Shown: in pieces, positions 42,742 to 51,971 of the stretch | Numbering within the stretch: the stretch's first letter is position 1 | Layout: the number at the start of each line of letters is the position of its first letter | Source of the DNA: Halorhabdus tiamatea SARL4B | Lineage (GTDB): Archaea; Halobacteriota; Halobacteria; Halobacteriales; Haloarculaceae | Direction: 5' to 3' | Assembly: GCF_000470655.1 (NCBI RefSeq) | Contig: NC_021921.1 | Span: forward strand, 2,046,001-2,110,000 | Length of the DNA stretch: 64,000 nt | Translations under genes and position numbers: made by a program | Notes under the pieces: model-generated | Databases searched by the model: none | What the model saw: only the letters and a program-made list of their open reading frames with translations | Told to the model about the DNA's origin: nothing

Positions 42742-45700
42742 TCACGTCGTCCGGAGATGATCCGTGCGGGGTTCGTACACCTCGCCCTGCTGTTTGAGTT
42801 TCTCGATCTCGTGTTCGGCCTTGCTTGCGTCCATGCCGACCTCCTCGGCGCGCTCGATCACGACGTCGACGGGCGCGCCCTCGTCGTACTCTTCTTCGAT
42901 GTCGGCGATGATCCCGCGGATGTTTTTGATCCGGTCGCGCTGTGATTTGGAAGTCCCCGTCTCGACGACGTCGGCGTCGAGTTCGCCCGTCTCCGGGTCG
43001 ATGCCGATGTCCTCGAGTGACGACCGGACGATCCCGATGACCCGCTCGGCGTCCGCCGCTTCGACGGTGTCGGAGAGCCGGACGCGGGCGCTCGCCTCCG
43101 CGAGCCGCACCAGCGCCTCGAGTTTCCGGGCCGTCACGGGGACCGGCGCGTCCTCGCCCGAGCCCTTCGTCCGCAACTCGACGTAGAAGTCCCGGATGGC
43201 TGCCTTGGCCTCCTCGGTCATCGTCGGGAAGCAACTCCGCTTGGCGTAGGCGACGTACTTCCGGAGGAGTTCGGGGTCGATCTCCGGGGCGACCGTATCG
43301 GTAACCGACTCGACCTCTTCGGCGCTGTAGTCGGGCGTGCTGTTTTGCTCCCGATGAGTGTTGAGTTCGCCCGCGTAGTTCGTCCGGAGGATGTGTTCGG
43401 CGAGTTCGGCGTCCGCCTCCTCGTCGGGCTCGTCGGTGACGGTGAAAATGAGGTCGAACCGGGAGATCAGCGCCGGCTCGAGGTCGATCTGCTCGCCGAT
43501 CGGCTCGTATTGATCGAACCGGCCGTACTTGGGGTTTGCCGCGCCGAGGAGTGAGCAACGGGATTTGAGGGTGGCGTTGATTCCGGCCTTGGAGATGCTG
43601 ATCGAGTTATGCAGAACGACACCCTGACTCACGAAGGTGTTAGTCGGCTCGACCGTCACGTCGTAGACCCACTCCGTCGCGTGCTCGCCCTCGTTGGGGA
43701 GCGTTTCTACGTCGGTAACGCGGTAATATCGGAAGTCCGTTCGTGATTCCAGCGTCTCCGCCCGCTGCTCGAATTCCGTGAGAGCTGACTTGGCAGCTTC
43801 CAGGGCCTGTCTCCTGAGCAAAGCGCGTCGTTCAGCGTCGTAACCGCCCGACTCAGCGTAATGAACTGCACTCGTCGTTTCGTTCTCCAGACGCTCAGCG
43901 AGTTGCCGACCGGACCAGCCGATAGCGTTCCGAACAGCCGCGAGATCGTCCGCTGCTTCGAGTGCGGACCGGATCTCCTCGGCACGCTCCCGGAGCGTGT
44001 CGAGTTCCGCTTCGACGGTGCCGATGTGAACGCCGAAATCGTTTTCGAGATTAGGCTTGAATTGCCCAGTCTTCCGTAGCCCGAGTAAATTTCGCAGTTC
44101 GCGGAGTTCTCGGGCTGCATCCGTCGGTAAAACGTCGTGGTGTCTCGGCGTCTCATTGCTTCGCTCCACGAACGTCTGGGCGTCTTCGTATCGGTCGTCA
44201 CGTGGTTGGACGATCTTCGTGACGAATCGCTCCGTCGAATCACCCATGACATACGTTTTCCACGAATCCTCCGCGTCGTCGTGATGGATTCGAGTCGCGA
44301 CGCCGATTTTGGACAGCGCGTCGGCGTAATCTTCGGCGAGGCCCGGGGACGCCGTACAAAATGCCATTGCTTCGCTCTCAACGCCACCATCACCTTGGAA
44401 CGCACCGACCAGGAAGCGCCTGATCTCCTCTTCGGAGGCACCGAGCACTTTCGACGGAATGCGCTTGTCCCGTGCGGTGTGCATGAATTCGGGGAAGTTT
44501 TCCTGGAACCAGCGATAAAGTTGTGTCGAGATCCATCGTTTCGTCACGGTCCCCGCAGCGTTGGTCGTATCCGTACTCCCCATCCCGAAAACGCGCCCCA
44601 TCAGTTCGTCCATTCGATCGAGGAGGCGCTCATCCTGATTGGAGAAGCCGATCTCGTGGGCGGAGCCAGCATAGGAATGCCCTTCAGCGATGAGGAAGCC
44701 GAGAATCTCTGCGAGATCGGGCGACATGGCCGCAGGGAGTGCTATATCCTTCTCTTTGCCGTTCTGGGACTCGTCTTCGAGTGGTACCGTCGCGGCAGAG
44801 TTCGGGAGTTTTCGAGGTGCCGGGACGAAATATCCTTCATCGACATGACGCGCTTCGAGCGTGTCAATATCGCCATCAGCCGCGACAAACATCGGGTGTT
44901 CCGGCGTGACGACGACCTCTCGTCCGTTCGAGAACGAAACACGGACGAACTCCTCGGGGGCCTCGTGGCGACTGACCCGATCGACTGGGAGTTTCTGTAC
45001 CTCGTTGTCGTCCAGATCAGCAGAATGAACGCTCACGTCGTCGACAGGCAAGATTTCACAATCGACCCCGTCGATCACATCATCGGAGCGTTCACCCATT
45101 CGCTGGTCGACAAAGTTTCCGATCTCGACGCGTCGGCCGTCTGCGAGGAGGAGTTCAGAATCGGGATGGTAGGACTGCTGTTCGAGGGCTTCGTGCATGG
45201 CCGAGCGGTCCTCGGATCTCATCTTATCCAGCTCGTCCACTGCCGCGATCCCGCGATCGGCCAGCACCAGCGCGCCGGCTTCGAGCGTCCACTGCTGGCC
45301 GTCACCGAAGTCATCTCTAACAGCCGCAGCGGTGTTGTGCGTCACCAGTCCGTTGCCGAGGAAGTTGTGCGTCTCCGGGACGGTCAGGTCGAAGACTTCC
45401 TTCTCGCCCGTGTCGACGGCAGCGACGACCTCCTCCCACCGGAGATCGGCCTCGACGGCCTCCTCGACGAGCGGTTCGACCGGCCCGAGATCGATGTCCG
45501 CGAGCATCGATCTGGCGCGGGCGCGGCCCGGGTTGTCGCCGCGGTTGACGTTCTGATAGTAGTCGCCGGCAACACCGTCGACGGCGGCGAGCGCCGACCC
45601 AACCGGAATCTTCTCGCGCTGGCGTCGCTCCTCACGGACGATCTCTTCGAGAGCGGTCTGCTTCTCGATGCTCTCGAAGCCGATCGCCTCGGCGTAGCGG

Positions 45701-48700
45701 TCGATCTCGGCCCCGTACAGCTCCAGGAAGTACTGGACGTGGCCGGATTCGATCTCGTGGCCGTCGGCCAACTCGGATGTCCCGCGTCGATCGCGTTCCC
45801 GAAGTCGAGCCTTCACACCGTAGGACTCCAGCATGAGCTGGACCTGCTCGCCCAGCGTCTCGCTGATCGTCGACAGCTGGACGCTCGAGCCGCCCTTCTC
45901 CCCGCGCACTGAGACCGACCCGTCGGCGTCCATCAGCCCGCGGAGGAAGGCATCCCCGTGTTCCGTGACGGTGAGTTCAGGAGCGAGCGCGAGGTGCTTC
46001 TTCGGACTCTCCATGCCGGCGTTTTCGAACAGTCGAGCAATGGTGACGCTGTTGACCCGAATACAGGGGACGCGATCGTTCTGGCGTTCGATCTCCGGGC
46101 GCTTGTCGAACTTCGCTTCGAAGATGTCGGCCGCTCGTTCGAGTAGCGCCTCGTCTCCGTTGGAGATCCGGACCATCCCGCGATTCCCGTCGCGGCGGTC
46201 CAGCGAGATGTCGCCGTCGCCGAAGACGAGTCCGAGCAGGTACATGAGGTCCGCGTCGAAGCTCTCCGGGATCGTGATGCTCTCGCCATGGCGGACCATC
46301 AGGCGCTCGAAGTCGACGGCCGACCGTGTCGCGTCGATGGCCTTGAGCATTCGATCGAGCTTCGACAGCGGAACGTGGCGGTTCTTCAGGTGTAGATAAA
46401 TGAAGTCCTCCGAGAGATCCAGGGCAGCGGCCGCATCCCGGAGCGTGCCGAATTCCTCGGTGAGTTCCGTCCGGAGGAACTCAATAGACTCCTCTGTAAG
46501 CCTCACTTTCTCCGTCGAAAGGGTCAGCAAGTCCCGGACGTCGACTTCGGATCGGTCGAGGTCCTCGAAGCGGGGTGCGGCGATGAAATCGCCGGCCTCG
46601 ATGTCCGAGATCTCGGCCCACTCGATGCCGTCGCTCCCGCAGGTCAACACCGGCGTGTTCACCGAGGCTTCGAGTTCCTTGCCGTACTCGGTCTCGATCC
46701 GGCGCGTCGGCTTCTCGGGCATCCGCCAGACGTGACTCGACGTCCGGGCATCCATCTCGCCGCCCTCGCGGTCGAAGCTCTGGACGTCGATCGCTCGCTC
46801 GGCAGCCGTTTCGGTGGCGACTGACTCCGGGAGGTCCTCCGTCACGACGTCCCGAATCTGTCTGAACCCGTCTTCGGTCTGGATCCGCGTGTCTCCAGTG
46901 ACGCACAACCCTGCCGAACTGGATCCCTTCCCCGACGTGAAAACTGATCGCGGTGCGATGTGGCGAATGTACTGGAGGATCTGGGAGTTGTGCGAGACGA
47001 CACCGTTGGAAACGTAGCTGTGGGTGCCCTCGACTTCGAGGTCGTACACCCACTCGTCGTCTGGGTCGACCGCTTCGATCGACGCAATCCGATCCCAACG
47101 AACGTCGTTCCTGGCGAGATCGCCCAACCGGTCGACAGTGGATTCGACGGCAAGCGCCTCTTGGAGTCGGTCGCGGACGACCCCGCTGGCGGCGACCGTC
47201 TCACCGCCGTCGGGTGCAACCTCGTTGCGCTCGTAGTAGCTGATCGCTGTCTGGGTGACGTCCATCCCGTCGGCGAGCGATTGCTGTGAGATGGAGAGTT
47301 CGTCCCGAAGTTCGACGATCGTCTCCCAGTCCTCGCCAGCCAGCCCGTCACGTTGGTCTTTCAGCCATGCCAATCGCTCCTCGAACGCATCGACGACGGC
47401 ACGGAGGGACTCGCGACTCGGGTTTCGATCGCCGCGCTCGTAGTGCTGATACGTTGCACGGGATAGACCACAGTCAGACTGCGAAAGTGAGAGTGATTCG
47501 CGAATTTCGCGAAGGGTTTCGCCGGACACAGGAAGGACATCGCGATAGTCCGCCTCGATTCGATCGTCTCCAGGTGCCGGAACTGATCGCGGTGTCGCGA
47601 CGAACTGTCCTTCCTCGAGCTTTTCAGCCTCCACCGCTGTCGGCCTCCCGTCTTGCTGGACGAACAGCGGATGCGATGGCGTCACATCGAGTTCTCTTCC
47701 ACTGTCGGTCCGGATCCGGTACAGGTGCGCAGGAGCCTCCCGCTTCCAGACTTTGGTCGCTTCGGCCGTCGTGAGCGACCCATCGGGGGCGAGTGTTGGA
47801 AGCGGTATCGACGCGTGATCCCAGACGCCGTCGTCGACGGGCTTGGGATCGTTTAGGTTCGCCTCTACGAGTTCGCCGATCGCTCTCGTCGTTCCGTCGG
47901 CGAGTTGTACGTTCGTGTCGGCGTCGAGGCACTTACCCGTACCAGGGTCCCCGATCAGGAGCACGTGGAGGTCGCCTCGGATCCGTGACTCATCAGGCAG
48001 ATGTTTTGTCACGCCGGAGAACAGTTGGAGCGCGATCGCGAGTTTCTCCTGGTCGTAGCCGTAGATCGAGGGGGCGATGGAGTCGGTCATCTGCTCGTAG
48101 ATGTCCCGTTCCTCGGAGAGAGCGACGATCTCCTTTTTATCGGCCTCGTCGATGTCCATCTCCTCGAACTCCTCGTCCTCGATCTCGACGCTGACGCCGT
48201 TCATGTAGACGTCGAACATGGCCGACTTCTCGCGGTCGTTGCCCCGCTGATCGAGCTTGAGCACGCCCGTCACCCGGACGTGATCGCCCGCGGTGACGTC
48301 GCCGGTGATGTCGTCCTCGATGTTGACGTCGATGTTCTGTGGCGTCTCCCCGCCGCGCAGTCCCTCGGGGGACTCCTGCACCCGGAGCTTCTGGGCGTCG
48401 ATGAACTCCGACTGGTCGAAGTTGATCCGGAAGGGCCCCTGGCGTTCACAGCCCTGGCACTCGTGGGGTTCCTGGAAGTCGCCGGTCGACTGGGGGATGC
48501 GGGTGAGCGTCCCGCAGCGCTGGCACTCGAAGGCCGCGTCGGTGATTTTGGGTCGGACTTCCGTGGCTTTCCGGATGATGCCCTGGACGCTGACGAGCTG
48601 GCCGCGGTGATCGGCCCGGATCTCCCGGATGTCGGTCGATTCCGGAAGGTTGGTCATCCGGACGTGGGCCTGTCCGAGCTTCACGTCGATCGGCAGGTCG

Positions 48701-48924
48701 AACAGCCGGAGGGCTTCCTCGGCGTACTCCTGGAGCTGGTCGGGTTTGTTGCGGTAGTCCTCCGCCAGGTCGGGGTCGAAGCGGTAGAGGTCCTGGTAGT
48801 CGACGAACAGCGACTTCTGGTCGTTGGGGTACTTCTGGGCGAGTTCGCCGATCTCGTTGCGGTAGTAATCCCGGTAGAACTCCTCGAAGAGATCGATGAA
48901 CTCCGTGTTCTCCGCGCGAGCCAT
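42742..48924 (-). CDS. mcm: Replicative DNA helicase MCM with three inteins
   Basis: 2060 aa from ATG 48924 (MARAENTEFIDLF); an in-frame ATG at 48948 is less likely. Exteins sum to 698 aa, typical of MCM. They hold an N-terminal OB domain with zinc CQRC...CQGC, Walker A GDPGTGK, Walker B AAVDELDKM, the SRFD arginine finger and a C-terminal winged helix. Inteins interrupt at Walker A (after K339), at residue 681/682 and after 1258, all in the ATPase core, so an active helicase requires splicing. It hexamerises on origins; regulation not visible. Residue numbers in this entry count from the upstream ATG. Confidence 0.93.
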   Translation of the reverse strand: MARAENTEFIDLFEEFYRDYYRNEIGELAQKYPNDQKSLFVDYQDLYRFDPDLAEDYRNKPDQLQEYAEEALRLFDLPIDVKLGQAHVRMTNLPESTDIREIRADHRGQLVSVQGIIRKATEVRPKITDAAFECQRCGTLTRIPQSTGDFQEPHECQGCERQGPFRINFDQSEFIDAQKLRVQESPEGLRGGETPQNIDVNIEDDITGDVTAGDHVRVTGVLKLDQRGNDREKSAMFDVYMNGVSVEIEDEEFEEMDIDEADKKEIVALSEERDIYEQMTDSIAPSIYGYDQEKLAIALQLFSGVTKHLPDESRIRGDLHVLLIGDPGTGKCLDADTNVQLADGTTRAIGELVEANLNDPKPVDDGVWDHASIPLPTLAPDGSLTTAEATKVWKREAPAHLYRIRTDSGRELDVTPSHPLFVQQDGRPTAVEAEKLEEGQFVATPRSVPAPGDDRIEADYRDVLPVSGETLREIRESLSLSQSDCGLSRATYQHYERGDRNPSRESLRAVVDAFEERLAWLKDQRDGLAGEDWETIVELRDELSISQQSLADGMDVTQTAISYYERNEVAPDGGETVAASGVVRDRLQEALAVESTVDRLGDLARNDVRWDRIASIEAVDPDDEWVYDLEVEGTHSYVSNGVVSHNSQILQYIRHIAPRSVFTSGKGSSSAGLCVTGDTRIQTEDGFRQIRDVVTEDLPESVATETAAERAIDVQSFDREGGEMDARTSSHVWRMPEKPTRRIETEYGKELEASVNTPVLTCGSDGIEWAEISDIEAGDFIAAPRFEDLDRSEVDVRDLLTLSTEKVRLTEESIEFLRTELTEEFGTLRDAAAALDLSEDFIYLHLKNRHVPLSKLDRMLKAIDATRSAVDFERLMVRHGESITIPESFDADLMYLLGLVFGDGDISLDRRDGNRGMVRISNGDEALLERAADIFEAKFDKRPEIERQNDRVPCIRVNSVTIARLFENAGMESPKKHLALAPELTVTEHGDAFLRGLMDADGSVSVRGEKGGSSVQLSTISETLGEQVQLMLESYGVKARLRERDRRGTSELADGHEIESGHVQYFLELYGAEIDRYAEAIGFESIEKQTALEEIVREERRQREKIPVGSALAAVDGVAGDYYQNVNRGDNPGRARARSMLADIDLGPVEPLVEEAVEADLRWEEVVAAVDTGEKEVFDLTVPETHNFLGNGLVTHNTAAAVRDDFGDGQQWTLEAGALVLADRGIAAVDELDKMRSEDRSAMHEALEQQSYHPDSELLLADGRRVEIGNFVDQRMGERSDDVIDGVDCEILPVDDVSVHSADLDDNEVQKLPVDRVSRHEAPEEFVRVSFSNGREVVVTPEHPMFVAADGDIDTLEARHVDEGYFVPAPRKLPNSAATVPLEDESQNGKEKDIALPAAMSPDLAEILGFLIAEGHSYAGSAHEIGFSNQDERLLDRMDELMGRVFGMGSTDTTNAAGTVTKRWISTQLYRWFQENFPEFMHTARDKRIPSKVLGASEEEIRRFLVGAFQGDGGVESEAMAFCTASPGLAEDYADALSKIGVATRIHHDDAEDSWKTYVMGDSTERFVTKIVQPRDDRYEDAQTFVERSNETPRHHDVLPTDAARELRELRNLLGLRKTGQFKPNLENDFGVHIGTVEAELDTLRERAEEIRSALEAADDLAAVRNAIGWSGRQLAERLENETTSAVHYAESGGYDAERRALLRRQALEAAKSALTEFEQRAETLESRTDFRYYRVTDVETLPNEGEHATEWVYDVTVEPTNTFVSQGVVLHNSISISKAGINATLKSRCSLLGAANPKYGRFDQYEPIGEQIDLEPALISRFDLIFTVTDEPDEEADAELAEHILRTNYAGELNTHREQNSTPDYSAEEVESVTDTVAPEIDPELLRKYVAYAKRSCFPTMTEEAKAAIRDFYVELRTKGSGEDAPVPVTARKLEALVRLAEASARVRLSDTVEAADAERVIGIVRSSLEDIGIDPETGELDADVVETGTSKSQRDRIKNIRGIIADIEEEYDEGAPVDVVIERAEEVGMDASKAEHEIEKLKQQGEVYEPRTDHLRTT
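43606..45174 (-). other. MCM intein 3, degenerate LAGLIDADG plus HTH
   Basis: 523 aa after HEALEQQ, starting with Ser (SYHPDSELLLADG) and ending VVLHN before Ser (SISISKAG). Block B is REVVVTPEHPMF. Two degenerate motifs remain, LAEILGFLIAEGHSYAG and FLVGAFQGDGGVESE; the first has Glu in place of Asp, so cleavage is uncertain. C-terminal to it are HTH-like segments (LRELRNLLGLRKTGQFK and AVRNAIGWSGRQLAERLENETTS). Confidence 0.88.
45334..46905 (-). other. MCM intein 2, LAGLIDADG endonuclease
   Basis: 524 aa inserted after SSSAGL, starting CVTGDTRIQ and ending NGLVTHN before Thr. Block B is ELEASVNTPVL. The endonuclease has two LAGLIDADG-like motifs, LMYLLGLVFGDGDISL and FLRGLMDADGSVSV, with both Asp intact, so homing may be active. 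A helix-turn-helix-like helix set (FGTLRDAAAALDLSEDFIYLHLKNRHVP) precedes it. Spliced product joins L681 to T1206. Confidence 0.9.
46987..47931 (-). other. MCM intein 1, HTH-bearing, no homing endonuclease
   Basis: 315 aa at Walker A (after GDPGTGK), starting Cys (CLDADTNVQ) and ending HN before Ser (SQILQ). The splicing blocks are block A CLDADTNVQLADGT, block B SGRELDVTPSHPLF (TxxH), block F/G EWVYDLEVEGTHSYVSNGVVSHN. Instead of a LAGLIDADG endonuclease the middle holds two Xre-type helix-turn-helix modules (TLREIRESLSLSQSDCGLSRATYQHYERG and IVELRDELSISQQSLADGMDVTQTAISYYERN). It should splice, but the second function would be DNA binding. Confidence 0.85.
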
Positions 48925-49026
48925 TATGGTAGCATCTATTGTGCGCACTCCCTCAAGAAGGTTCTCAAACCGGGGTGGAAGTGGACGGACGGCACAAACG
49001 AAACGCCGGCGGCGACCGACGCGTCC

Positions 49027-50304
49027 TCATTCGATGGCTTCGAACCAGTCCTCGACGCGGCCGAGCGGGGCCTCGGCGGCCTCGGCGACGGTCTCGGGAT
49101 CGGACGCCGCGAGGTCCTCGACGGTCTCGATGCCGGCCGCCCGGAGGCGCTCGGCGTAGGTCGGGCCGATGCCGTCGACCGTCTCGACGTCGGGCGAGCC
49201 GCGGGACCGCTCGCTGAACCACTCGGCGACCTGGGGCCAGACGTCCTCGTGGGTGCTCGAGGAGACAGCCATGCCGACGTGGCCCGTCGAGTACTCGATG
49301 ATCTCGGTGTCCGCACTCGGGATGACGTCGTTGAACGGCTTGCTCGCCGCGGGCGGGACGAGGTGGTCGTACTCGCCGACGATCTGCAGGACCGGCATGT
49401 CGATGTTGTCGATGTCGACGTGTTGATCGCCGAGGTAGAGTTCGTTCTCGTAGAGCTTGTTGCCCTGGTAGATGTCCTCTAAGAACTGGGCGTAGGTCGC
49501 GCCGGCGACGTCGACGCCCTCATCGAGCCAGCGTTCCATCCGCGCGAAGTTCTTCACGAAGTCCTCGTTGTCGAGGTTCTCGACGAAGCGGACGTACTTG
49601 GTGACGTAGTTGTCGATCGGGTCCATCAGGGCGAAGCCCTCGTCTAAGAACTCCGAAGGGACGTTCCCGAACGTCTCGATCACCTGCTGGGGATCGTAGT
49701 ACGCCTCGTCGCCCCACCGTTCGAGGACACCGCCCGACTCCTCGAAGTACAGCCCGGTCGCCATCAGACCGAGCGTATTGATTTTCTCGGGGTGGAGAGC
49801 GCTGTACATCACACTCATCGTCCCGCCCATACAGTACCCGAGGACGTTGATCGCGTCCTGGCCCGAGCGCCCCCGGACAGTGTCGACGCAGTTGTCGATG
49901 TAGCGGTCGACGTAGTCCTCCAGGGCGAGGTGCTGGTCGAGCCGGGAGGGCTCGTTCCAGTCGACCAGGTAGACGTCGTGACCGGCCTCGAGGAGTCGGC
50001 GCACGACCGACCGGTCGGGCTGGAGATCCAGGATGTAGGGCTTGTTTATCAGCGCGTAGACGATCAAGATTGGGACGTCCTCGCGTTCGTCCTCGGGAAT
50101 GTCGATGCCCGCTGCCGCGGGATCGTAGTGCAGCAGTTCGAGTTTGTTCTCCTCGTAAACGACGTCGGCAGGGGTCTGCCCGACTTCGACGTCGGCCATC
50201 GTTTCGAGACGGTCGTCGAGCACGTCAGCGGTTTCGCCGGCCGACTGCATCTCTTCGAACGCGCGGCGCTGGACGTCCAGCGCGGCGCTGAGTGGGTCTG
50301 CCAT
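49027..50304 (-). CDS. phaC: Class III PHA synthase subunit PhaC with C-terminal HhH
   Basis: 425 aa from ATG 50304 ([15 protein letters not shown]); the frame also begins at 50313. Polymerises (R)-3-hydroxyacyl-CoA to polyhydroxyalkanoate. The lipase-like box is [15 protein letters not shown] with nucleophile Cys, Asp in [10 protein letters not shown] and His in STGHVGM. The C-terminal 50 residues ([35 protein letters not shown]) are a helix-hairpin-helix-like module, beyond the standard PhaC. Its start overlaps phaE, end of the PHA operon. Confidence 0.9.
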   Translation of the reverse strand: MADPLSAALDVQRRAFEEMQSAGETADVLDDRLETMADVEVGQTPADVVYEENKLELLHYDPAAAGIDIPEDEREDVPILIVYALINKPYILDLQPDRSVVRRLLEAGHDVYLVDWNEPSRLDQHLALEDYVDRYIDNCVDTVRGRSGQDAINVLGYCMGGTMSVMYSALHPEKINTLGLMATGLYFEESGGVLERWGDEAYYDPQQVIETFGNVPSEFLDEGFALMDPIDNYVTKYVRFVENLDNEDFVKNFARMERWLDEGVDVAGATYAQFLEDIYQGNKLYENELYLGDQHVDIDNIDMPVLQIVGEYDHLVPPAASKPFNDVIPSADTEIIEYSTGHVGMAVSSSTHEDVWPQVAEWFSERSRGSPDVETVDGIGPTYAERLRAAGIETVEDLAASDPETVAEAAEAPLGRVEDWFEAIE

Positions 50305-50309
50305 GGGAA

Positions 50310-50858
50310 TCACTCCTCGACTGCCTCGAGGATCCGGTCGAGTTTCTCCTCGAGTGCGTGCTGGCGGCGTTCGAGTTCGATCAGGCGCTCGCCGACCTCG
50401 TCGATGTCGTCTCGAGTGGGGAAACCGAGTTCGGCGATGGTCTCCTGGCTGACGTCGTCGGCTTGCTGTTGCATATCGAGCATGGACTGGATAAGCTGGC
50501 CGTTGGCGGCCGCGAAGGCGCTCGTGCCCATGATCTCTTTTGCTGCCTCGTTGGCCGACTGCAGCCAGATGTCACGGAACTCGGTGGGATCGACTTCCTC
50601 ACCCTGGGCGGCGTCGGCCGAGCGTTCGAACATCCGTTCGGCGGCGTCCATCCAGACTTCGGTCGCCTGGTTGTAGCCGTCGACGCCCTCGGCGAGTTCG
50701 TCGTCTTCCATCACCGACTCCGAGAGTGCCTCGGACCACGACTCGACGAACGCCGCCTGTGCCTGGACATTCTGCTCGATCGACTCCGCGACGGCCTCGT
50801 TCATGTCTTCGAGCATCGCACTGTACTCCGCCCCGACGTCCGCGTTCTTATCGCTCAT
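50310..50858 (-). CDS. phaE: Class III PHA synthase subunit PhaE
   Basis: 182 aa, acidic and helical. It contains the haloarchaeal PhaE pattern [45 protein letters not shown] and a C-terminal coiled coil ([31 protein letters not shown]). It activates PhaC and is required for polymerisation in haloarchaea. It begins 42 bp after phaP. Confidence 0.88.
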   Translation of the reverse strand: MSDKNADVGAEYSAMLEDMNEAVAESIEQNVQAQAAFVESWSEALSESVMEDDELAEGVDGYNQATEVWMDAAERMFERSADAAQGEEVDPTEFRDIWLQSANEAAKEIMGTSAFAAANGQLIQSMLDMQQQADDVSQETIAELGFPTRDDIDEVGERLIELERRQHALEEKLDRILEAVEE

Positions 50859-50900
50859 GGTTGTTCATATGTTCGCTGGGAGAAAAAACTACGTACTCTC

Positions 50901-51452
50901 TCAGGCGTCGACGGCCTCGGCGGCCTGCTCCTGGACGTCCTGGATCTGTTCGCTGACTTCTTCGACCTGGGTCTGGAGATCCTCGACCTGATCGGCCATA
51001 CCCTCGACGGCGTCGACCGACTGGGACTCGAGGTCCTCGTGGGCCTCGATGAGCATCGATACCTGTTCGTCGAGCGCTTCGAGGGAGTCGGCGCTCATCT
51101 CGTCGTAGGTGTCGACACCCTCGCCGAGTTCCGCCTCGGCGGCGTCGAAGGCTTCGGCGTGGTTCTCCAGGAGGAACTCGAACTGCTCGTCGACGGTGCT
51201 CCGGAGCTCCTCGACGGCCGGCTCGACGCCGGGAACGCTCGATTCGAGCGCGTCGAGGGTCGTGTGAATCGCCGTCTGGCTCAACTCGACGCCCCGGCGC
51301 TGGACGGACTCCTGGCTCTCGAGGCTGCCGAGGACGACGTCGTTCATCCGCTGTTGGAACTCGACGCCCTGTTCGACGGCCTGCTGGCTCTGTTCGATGG
51401 TCGCGCGCTGTGCTTCGAAGACGGTCGTGACGGGGGTGGTGTAGTCTACCAT
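50901..51452 (-). CDS. phaP: PHA granule phasin PhaP
   Basis: 183 aa, helical and acidic with heptad-like repeats (TIEQSQQAVEQGVEFQQRMNDVVLG; DQVEDLQTQVEEVSEQIQDVQEQ). It coats PHA granules. It follows phaR by 3 bp and precedes phaE, in the order known from Haloferax and Haloarcula. Function is inferred from synteny and composition. Confidence 0.82.
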   Translation of the reverse strand: MVDYTTPVTTVFEAQRATIEQSQQAVEQGVEFQQRMNDVVLGSLESQESVQRRGVELSQTAIHTTLDALESSVPGVEPAVEELRSTVDEQFEFLLENHAEAFDAAEAELGEGVDTYDEMSADSLEALDEQVSMLIEAHEDLESQSVDAVEGMADQVEDLQTQVEEVSEQIQDVQEQAAEAVDA

Positions 51453-51455
51453 AGG

Positions 51456-51749
51456 TTACTCACTCCGGTTGCGTTTGACCGGCAGGACGACGGCCTGGAC
51501 GATGTCGCCTTCCTCGATGTCCAGCGCTTCACGCTCGGCGTCCGGAATCGACAGCCGACCGCCGCTCTGGACACGGGTCTTGAACGTCGCCAACTGACTC
51601 ATCGTCCCGAGCTGGTTCATGTCCAGCCCAGCGGCTCCACCGCCACTCATCAGCTGGCGGACGAACTCCTGTTGTTGCTCGAGTGCCTTCTCGCTCGCTT
51701 CCGTGAACATCGCGGGCGGCCATTGGAAGCCGTCGTCCTCGTCTGTCAT
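51456..51749 (-). CDS. phaR: AbrB/SpoVT-domain PHA regulator PhaR
   Basis: 97 aa. The C-terminal half (ATFKTRVQSGGRLSIPDAEREALDIEEGDIVQAVVLPVKRN) is a swapped-hairpin AbrB domain, following a helical N-terminal part that could bind the granule. First gene of the phaRPEC operon. In Haloferax mediterranei the homologue represses and binds granules. A TACATAAG box at 51777-51784 lies about 30 nt upstream of the start. Confidence 0.85.
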   Translation of the reverse strand: MTDEDDGFQWPPAMFTEASEKALEQQQEFVRQLMSGGGAAGLDMNQLGTMSQLATFKTRVQSGGRLSIPDAEREALDIEEGDIVQAVVLPVKRNRSE

Positions 51750-51796
51750 CGGTCAACTATACATACAGCCTATAGGTACATAAGAGTTCCTCTCAA

Positions 51797-51821
51797 TACC
51801 ATCGAACGCCATCAGATGGTA
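51797..51821. promoter_or_regulatory. Candidate PhaR operator, TACCATC-N11-GATGGTA
   Basis: Seven-base inverted repeat between the divergent phaR and phaJ genes, just upstream of the phaR TATA-like box. A position where an AbrB-type autorepressor could act on both genes. Confidence 0.4.
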
Positions 51822-51971
51822 GCAAAAGAGATACGAGGGCGAAAAGAAGGGGACCGGGCGGCCGGGCCACCCCGACGATACGGATCGGCCGGCCGGGACT
51901 CGTGTCGATTTCAGTCGGGTTCCTCCCGCCACCCCACAGTTTAGTAGCGGGCCGTCGAACCGGCAGACGCA

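Noticed and set aside
44137-45912. 591-aa frame antisense to MCM
   Set aside because: Shadow of intein and helicase codons; no recognisable domain.
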